A stretch of 64,000 nt of DNA from CAZAPO01 sp044841755 (GTDB lineage Bacteria; Bacteroidota; Bacteroidia; Flavobacteriales; Flavobacteriaceae): NCBI GenBank assembly GCA_044841755.1, contig JAXOFM010000002.1, forward strand, positions 468,798 through 532,797. Reading direction: 5' to 3'. Below the pieces are notes generated by a model. The model had not been told where the DNA came from. It did no database searches and was given only the letters and a program-made list of their open reading frames with translations. Below are positions 60,901 through 64,000 of the stretch, piece after piece (position 1 is the stretch's first letter; every line of letters begins with the position of its first letter). A program made the position numbers and the translations under genes.

Positions 60901-63222
60901 AGGGTTTTCCGGAAAGTGCATAGTGGTTGATGCAGCATTGTCTGGAGTAAAAGTCACAGGATCGGTTGAGGTTCCGCTTATGACTTCATATGACCATTGA
61001 TAGGTATTGTTGTTAAAAGGTATGTTATCTACTGTAGCATTAACACTTAAGTTTTCATCACCACAATCAAAAGTGGCATAAGGAAGTTCTGGTATTGTAA
61101 TCTGTGGCGTTACTTCTAATGCAGATTGTAATAAAAAATTGGCAAACACCCTAATTTCACCTATATGTTCGTGATCAAAGTTTACAACATTGTTTCCAGA
61201 GCTAATATGAGATCCTTGATAAACAATGGTACCATTATCAGTGTCACCATATGCCGGACCGTAAACCATAACTCCTGCCTTACCAGGTGATCTGGAAGGG
61301 ATATGACTATTGTTAGGATCATAAATACTAACGGTAGTAGTTGAGCGCCATCCACCCTGAGAACTTCCCGCGTCGGCCAGTGGTACATAAATACGCTCGG
61401 AGTTTCCATTCATTGCCGGGTGAATCTCTCCCATAAACTGCATTAATGGATTTGGAGCAGTATCTATATCATAGAGTATGTCGGCATTGTTAAATGTGTT
61501 ATCATGCTCTAAAATATCATCCCCACCATCAGCAAAATCAGATAGCCATGGGTAATTAGAACTTATATTAGTAAGATCTTTATAAGGCAGTAGACCTCCA
61601 TTTGATAAAAAGTTAAGTTGTGTTCCTCCAGTAGTGGTGAGTACATTTTCTGTTAAACTTACATCATGACATCCCATCCAAGCATTTCCGCCTGCCATAA
61701 CAAAATCGTAAAAAGTATCAATATCAGCTTGATTCCAATCGGTGTCTGGATCTGTATGGTGAGATAGCACATATATTAAATCACATGAACCTAATTGATC
61801 TGGTGCTTTTTTTGTAAATCCAGTAGTTATACCAGCGGGATTGTAAAATACCGTTTCAATATCGGTATCGGCACCGTTTGATGGATCACCTCCCACAGGA
61901 TACAGGGTAACATCAGGGAAATAACTAATGATTCCGTGAACGGGAGCGTCGGTTATGGCATCTAAATTCCAGTAAACGGTTAACTTATCGGTACCTCCAC
62001 CATCACTAGTAGCAATCCAGGATTCAATTACAGCCTGTGCCTCAGGCATAAATTCTGAAGGAATTAAAAACGGACCAGATTTAAGGTCAGTGGTGATAGG
62101 TGTACTGGCAGGATCTGAGTCTACGGTTCCTGTGATAGTGAGATCAGTTTGGTCAACCTTGGCAGCTCCTGAGACAAAACTTTTAGAATCGTTAATAATC
62201 CAAAAAACTGGAATTTCATGAACACTTACTAAATCCTGAATTAATCCGTATGGTCGTAATCCATTATTAATTGTTTGTGGAGAAACTCCCATATCAATCA
62301 CAGCGGCTCCAGCAGTAAAATCAGTTAGGGTAGGTGCATTATCTTCGGCCGTGGCTGTAATATCGAATTGATAAGTTCCTTCATCAGCGTCATTATTTGC
62401 AATGGTCACGGTTGTTGTTTTCGTGCCTTCTTCCAAAGCATTGAAAGTAACCTCAAAAGTTGTGCTACCGCTTCCTGCAACGGGCGAACTATAAGGTGTT
62501 CCGGTAATCGAAAAATCTGTATTATTGGAAAGGGTAATAGACGAAATTGTTAGATCTAAATTCCCTGTATTTTCTATAGTATAAACTTTTGCAGATGTAT
62601 TTCCTACTGAAAGCACCCCATGAGCGGTGTCATCATCTAAAGATGGTGTGGTATCTCCATCTATAATGGTTATTGCGTTACCTAATACGTTTATTTCAGG
62701 AGCAGGAACTGCTGCATTTACAACAATTGGATAATCTTCAACTTCACCGTCCATATTAGTATCACATGGTCCCGGATCAAAATCATACTGAGCTGAGACT
62801 CTCATTCGTGTTGTACCAAGCGTTGCTCCAGCCGGAACCGTTATAGATAAAGGAGATAATGAAGTAGGACCATCAGTTACATCATGTGCTGTTCCTAAGT
62901 CATAACTTTCTCCAGCGTCGAAAACATTGTCTTGATTCCAATCTATCCAAGCAATAGAATGAGCGGTCCAATTACCAGCGGTGTTTAAGTTTACAGTTAA
63001 ATTATATGACGAACTTTGAACTACTGTAGTTGAAATTGCACTATAATACGTATAATCATCGTGCCCAGTAGAATTATTTATAGTATTAAATTGAACGCCG
63101 GTAATTGCCGTCCATTGATTTCCTGATGGAGTACAATATTGAGCTGATATTACTTGACTCGTTAATAATAACGTGGTCATAAACATCAGCCTAATCACAT
63201 TATTAATTAGACAACGATTCAT
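57925..63222 (-). CDS. Giant T9SS type A secreted multidomain protein
   Basis: A 1765-residue secreted protein. After the signal (ending ISAQ, residue 27) come, in order: a GEVED domain (about 28-170, with NMDGEVEDYPIVV); a choice-of-anchor-D beta-sandwich (175-295, ENTGNLDLTISSITLSNN); a 400-residue domain (about 300-710) whose CDLIYVLSHHTD and FVMAGGNAWMGCHD look like a ThuA or GATase-1 fold; Ig/PKD-like repeats (715-890); a LamG/concanavalin domain (about 895-1060, DGSNDYISFN to WLDELRIWN); and a long beta-rich stretch. The end (from about 1680, IFYSNSEKSIIINNPKGH to SKKVIVK) is the type A sorting signal. Probably a surface protein; enzyme activity not shown. Confidence 0.9.
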   Translation of the reverse strand: MNRCLINNVIRLMFMTTLLLTSQVISAQYCTPSGNQWTAITGVQFNTINNSTGHDDYTYYSAISTTVVQSSSYNLTVNLNTAGNWTAHSIAWIDWNQDNVFDAGESYDLGTAHDVTDGPTSLSPLSITVPAGATLGTTRMRVSAQYDFDPGPCDTNMDGEVEDYPIVVNAAVPAPEINVLGNAITIIDGDTTPSLDDDTAHGVLSVGNTSAKVYTIENTGNLDLTISSITLSNNTDFSITGTPYSSPVAGSGSTTFEVTFNALEEGTKTTTVTIANNDADEGTYQFDITATAEDNAPTLTDFTAGAAVIDMGVSPQTINNGLRPYGLIQDLVSVHEIPVFWIINDSKSFVSGAAKVDQTDLTITGTVDSDPASTPITTDLKSGPFLIPSEFMPEAQAVIESWIATSDGGGTDKLTVYWNLDAITDAPVHGIISYFPDVTLYPVGGDPSNGADTDIETVFYNPAGITTGFTKKAPDQLGSCDLIYVLSHHTDPDTDWNQADIDTFYDFVMAGGNAWMGCHDVSLTENVLTTTGGTQLNFLSNGGLLPYKDLTNISSNYPWLSDFADGGDDILEHDNTFNNADILYDIDTAPNPLMQFMGEIHPAMNGNSERIYVPLADAGSSQGGWRSTTTVSIYDPNNSHIPSRSPGKAGVMVYGPAYGDTDNGTIVYQGSHISSGNNVVNFDHEHIGEIRVFANFLLQSALEVTPQITIPELPYATFDCGDENLSVNATVDNIPFNNNTYQWSYEVISGTSTDPVTFTPDNAASTTMHFPENPGPVVFKIILTFTSTPDGGCTNPVTSKFISYVSINESTTADAGPDQIVASAYCGTNEVQLAASNTAGYTGTWTIESGIGGSFSDVNDEDAIFYGVAGQTYTLKWAITCAEDEVTIGLPSDCENIDFDGSNDYISFNDNYDFNSNFSIEVWVKPESLSGTQRIFSKRDLDNMGTGYDLKLVNSTISFNWNAAGTIASPYALTTNRWYHIAITFDGSNYYLYIDGIQVNSVAGVLPTANDLDCIVGAMDQTGSPPFNPPVQYFTGWLDELRIWNTALTQLQIREMMNQEIEANGANISGSTIPMNISNLNWNTDLLGYYQMNQGSDVVSGNIIEIKDGVINGKLRNITTPQDETSPLPYTTKANGNWNDTTATTPWTYGDTVWDSPNAVGIDGSTIITWNIVQTDHDVAIDTYDNLSREREVLGLIVNNNELTVNGSHELDSGNGLTITNYLKLDGTLDLEGESQLIQSEGSILDISSGGIIERDQQGTQDFYTYNYWAAPVGISNTISNNNNYTLPDVMKDGTDASNPITINWSTSGYNGSTGPPITIADYWIWKYANQISDNYPSWQHVRSTGSLQPGEGFTMKGTADTGGIITNEQNYVFNGKPHNGDITLTLSTGNDYLIGNPYASAIDADEFILDNISDGPGRAASNIIDGALYFWDHFASSTHYLGEYQGGYATYTLLGGTVAISNDIRINNNGAIGSKEPEQFVPVGQGFFVTADDGGTVTFKNSQRTFKTESLGSSIFMRANNKKSKENTEASNSRSSTLDTRSKIRLMLSSPKGYNRQLLLGTDENASPIFDRGYDGPLIENNTEDMFWVANDKKYIIQAVNNFEDSNVFPLGLKISQQGEVSIKIDELENIPDSLDIFFHDKELNTFHDLNLMTFKINLEAGEYLERFELIFNNSSLSIDEIDSKTVDIFYSNSEKSIIINNPKGHKITTVYMVNMLGQEVFSSRKFNKAANHINLKPSQLSTGAYIISVITDKGSVSKKVIVK

Positions 63223-63410
63223 AAATAGCTTAAGTTTTTTATTAGTTTGGGGCTAATATTTTGGTTTAAAGTAATTTATGTTGTTCGTCAAAGTAAGGAT
63301 AAAATCGATAAAATGCAAAAAAAATCGATAAAATACTATTATTATCTTATAATTGCAGTGCTATTATTTTTTTAAATATCTGAAAAACAGTTAGTTGTAT
63401 TGATTTTATA

Positions 63411-63450
63411 TGTAAAAGACATTAAAACCATAGTTTTAATGTCTTTTACA
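63411..63450. terminator. 18-bp perfect palindrome between two T9SS genes
   Basis: TGTAAAAGACATTAAAAC pairs perfectly with its complement around a CATA loop. It begins 38 nt past the stop of the leftward gene at 63488 and lies about 190 bp before the next start. It has no GC-rich core or T-run, so termination is the likeliest but not the only role. Confidence 0.55.
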
Positions 63451-63487
63451 TTTCTAAAAACTAACAACAAATTATAATTAGGTGGGA

Positions 63488-64000
63488 TTATTCCACAATA
63501 ATTTTCTTAACTACGTGCTCTTTATCCGTTTTTACATTTATGATGTATGCTCCGGTTGTTAAACCTTTTAAGTGATATTCTGAATAGTTTTCTGTTTTAA
63601 TCTCCTCATTGGTATAGACTAATTGACCAAGAATATTAGCTATTTCTATAGAATAAACCATTTTTAGATCAGGATTGTGTAATACAATACTTTTAAGGTC
63701 ATTCGCATAATTAACTGTCAGCGTTTCATATTTGCTTCCATGGTTGTTAAGCACTTGATCATCAAACACGATTTCAAATCTATCCGAGTAAGTTCGAGGG
63801 CTTAGTATTACTGTGTAGTTACTTTGCTTGAGGTCATGATAGATATTGAGGGTTTTATCATGTAGTATGATGTTTTTGTCTTCAGGAATGTTTGAGAGTT
63901 CTTCAATTCTAAAAGTAGCTTCCCCTTCCTGTTCTATTTTCACACCAATAGGCAGTAATTGATCTAAATCAAAGTTATCAGTAGCTTGAATGATGTGCTT
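63488..64000 (-). CDS. T9SS type A secreted protein, C-terminal end (partial)
   Basis: The frame is open from the right window edge to the stop at 63488, so only the last 170 residues are seen. They match the end of the neighbouring giant protein region by region: HIIQATDNFDLDQLLPIGVK corresponds to YIIQAVNNFEDSNVFPLGLK, and RIEELSNIPEDKNIILHD to KIDELENIPDSLDIFFHD. The C-terminus (SIEIANILGQLVYTNEEIKT, then TTGAYIINVKTD to IIVE) is a type A sorting signal. An internal GTG at 63943 is not the start. The two genes are same-direction paralogues, at least over their C-terminal ends. Confidence 0.88.
   Translation of the reverse strand, partial: KHIIQATDNFDLDQLLPIGVKIEQEGEATFRIEELSNIPEDKNIILHDKTLNIYHDLKQSNYTVILSPRTYSDRFEIVFDDQVLNNHGSKYETLTVNYANDLKSIVLHNPDLKMVYSIEIANILGQLVYTNEEIKTENYSEYHLKGLTTGAYIINVKTDKEHVVKKIIVE

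Noticed and set aside
63488..63943. A complete 151-residue gene starting at the GTG at 63943
   Set aside because: The frame stays open to the window edge at 64000 and the added residues match the neighbouring T9SS protein, so this is the end of a longer gene.
1..64000. Mobile element, prophage or defence island
   Set aside because: No transposase, integrase, phage structural gene, restriction enzyme or Cas gene is seen, and no target-site duplications or abrupt composition change.

Overview
The window looks like a piece of a marine Flavobacteriaceae chromosome (phylum Bacteroidota). The evidence is low GC, compact AT-rich coding, no visible Shine-Dalgarno sequences before most genes, several promoters of the Bacteroidota form (TTG or TTTG, about 20 nt, TAnnTTTG), secreted proteins with type IX secretion (T9SS) C-terminal signals, a TonB-dependent receptor with a carboxypeptidase-like N-terminal domain, and DUF4252 proteins. 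I see no rRNA, tRNA, insertion sequence, prophage, CRISPR array or recognisable defence island. It reads as ordinary, gene-dense chromosome with several self-contained accessory modules.

Layout. 1-2483: the start of rmuC and a TPR protein. 2598-7765: a cobalamin uptake locus, with btuF-btuC-btuD leftward and, divergently, a cobalamin riboswitch followed by a BtuB-type receptor. The 323-base space 5517-5839 is the only gap over 300 bases, and the riboswitch fills most of it. 7794-11627: a PDZ/S41 protease lipoprotein, divergent from an ECF sigma factor, a single-pass membrane protein and two exported DUF4252 proteins. 11711-13891: purB with a small membrane protein and a HEAT-like protein. 13977-18007: haem-binding protein, glycosyltransferase, an iodotyrosine-deiodinase-like flavoprotein, cupin lipoprotein and an esterase. 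18190-22896: msrA, msrB, a small protein and a T9SS type B lectin-like protein. 22933-30893: serine hydrolase, membrane HTH regulator, creatininase-like protein with a zinc-site-poor sirtuin, TrmH, small conserved genes and a DEAD-box helicase. 31037-33573: TetR regulator with two operators, cupin, DinB and nitrilase. 33852-41903: rdgB, a dienelactone hydrolase, GH53 galactanase, acyl-CoA ligase, a 7TM protein with a soluble tail, an alanine symporter and HPF. 41949-49715: rlmH, DoxX, nadC, YihY, priA, a LytTR regulator and ribosomal genes rpsF-rpsR-rplI. 49839-64000: Oar-like receptor, NlpC/P60 lipoprotein, purple acid phosphatase, hisS and two neighbouring T9SS type A cargo genes, the second cut by the window edge.

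How parts work together. BtuB, BtuF and BtuCD form a complete outer-to-inner-membrane vitamin B12 route, with the receptor under riboswitch control. The TetR-cupin intergenic region shows two near-identical palindromes around overlapping divergent promoters, an unusually readable local switch. The sigma-membrane protein-DUF4252 set is the best candidate for an under-described envelope system. The IYD-like flavoprotein keeps the three substrate-lid residues of halotyrosine dehalogenases. Five reading frames opened with a TTG or GTG upstream of a better ATG; I moved those starts and say so in each entry. Functions are inferred from motifs read by eye; no database search was run.
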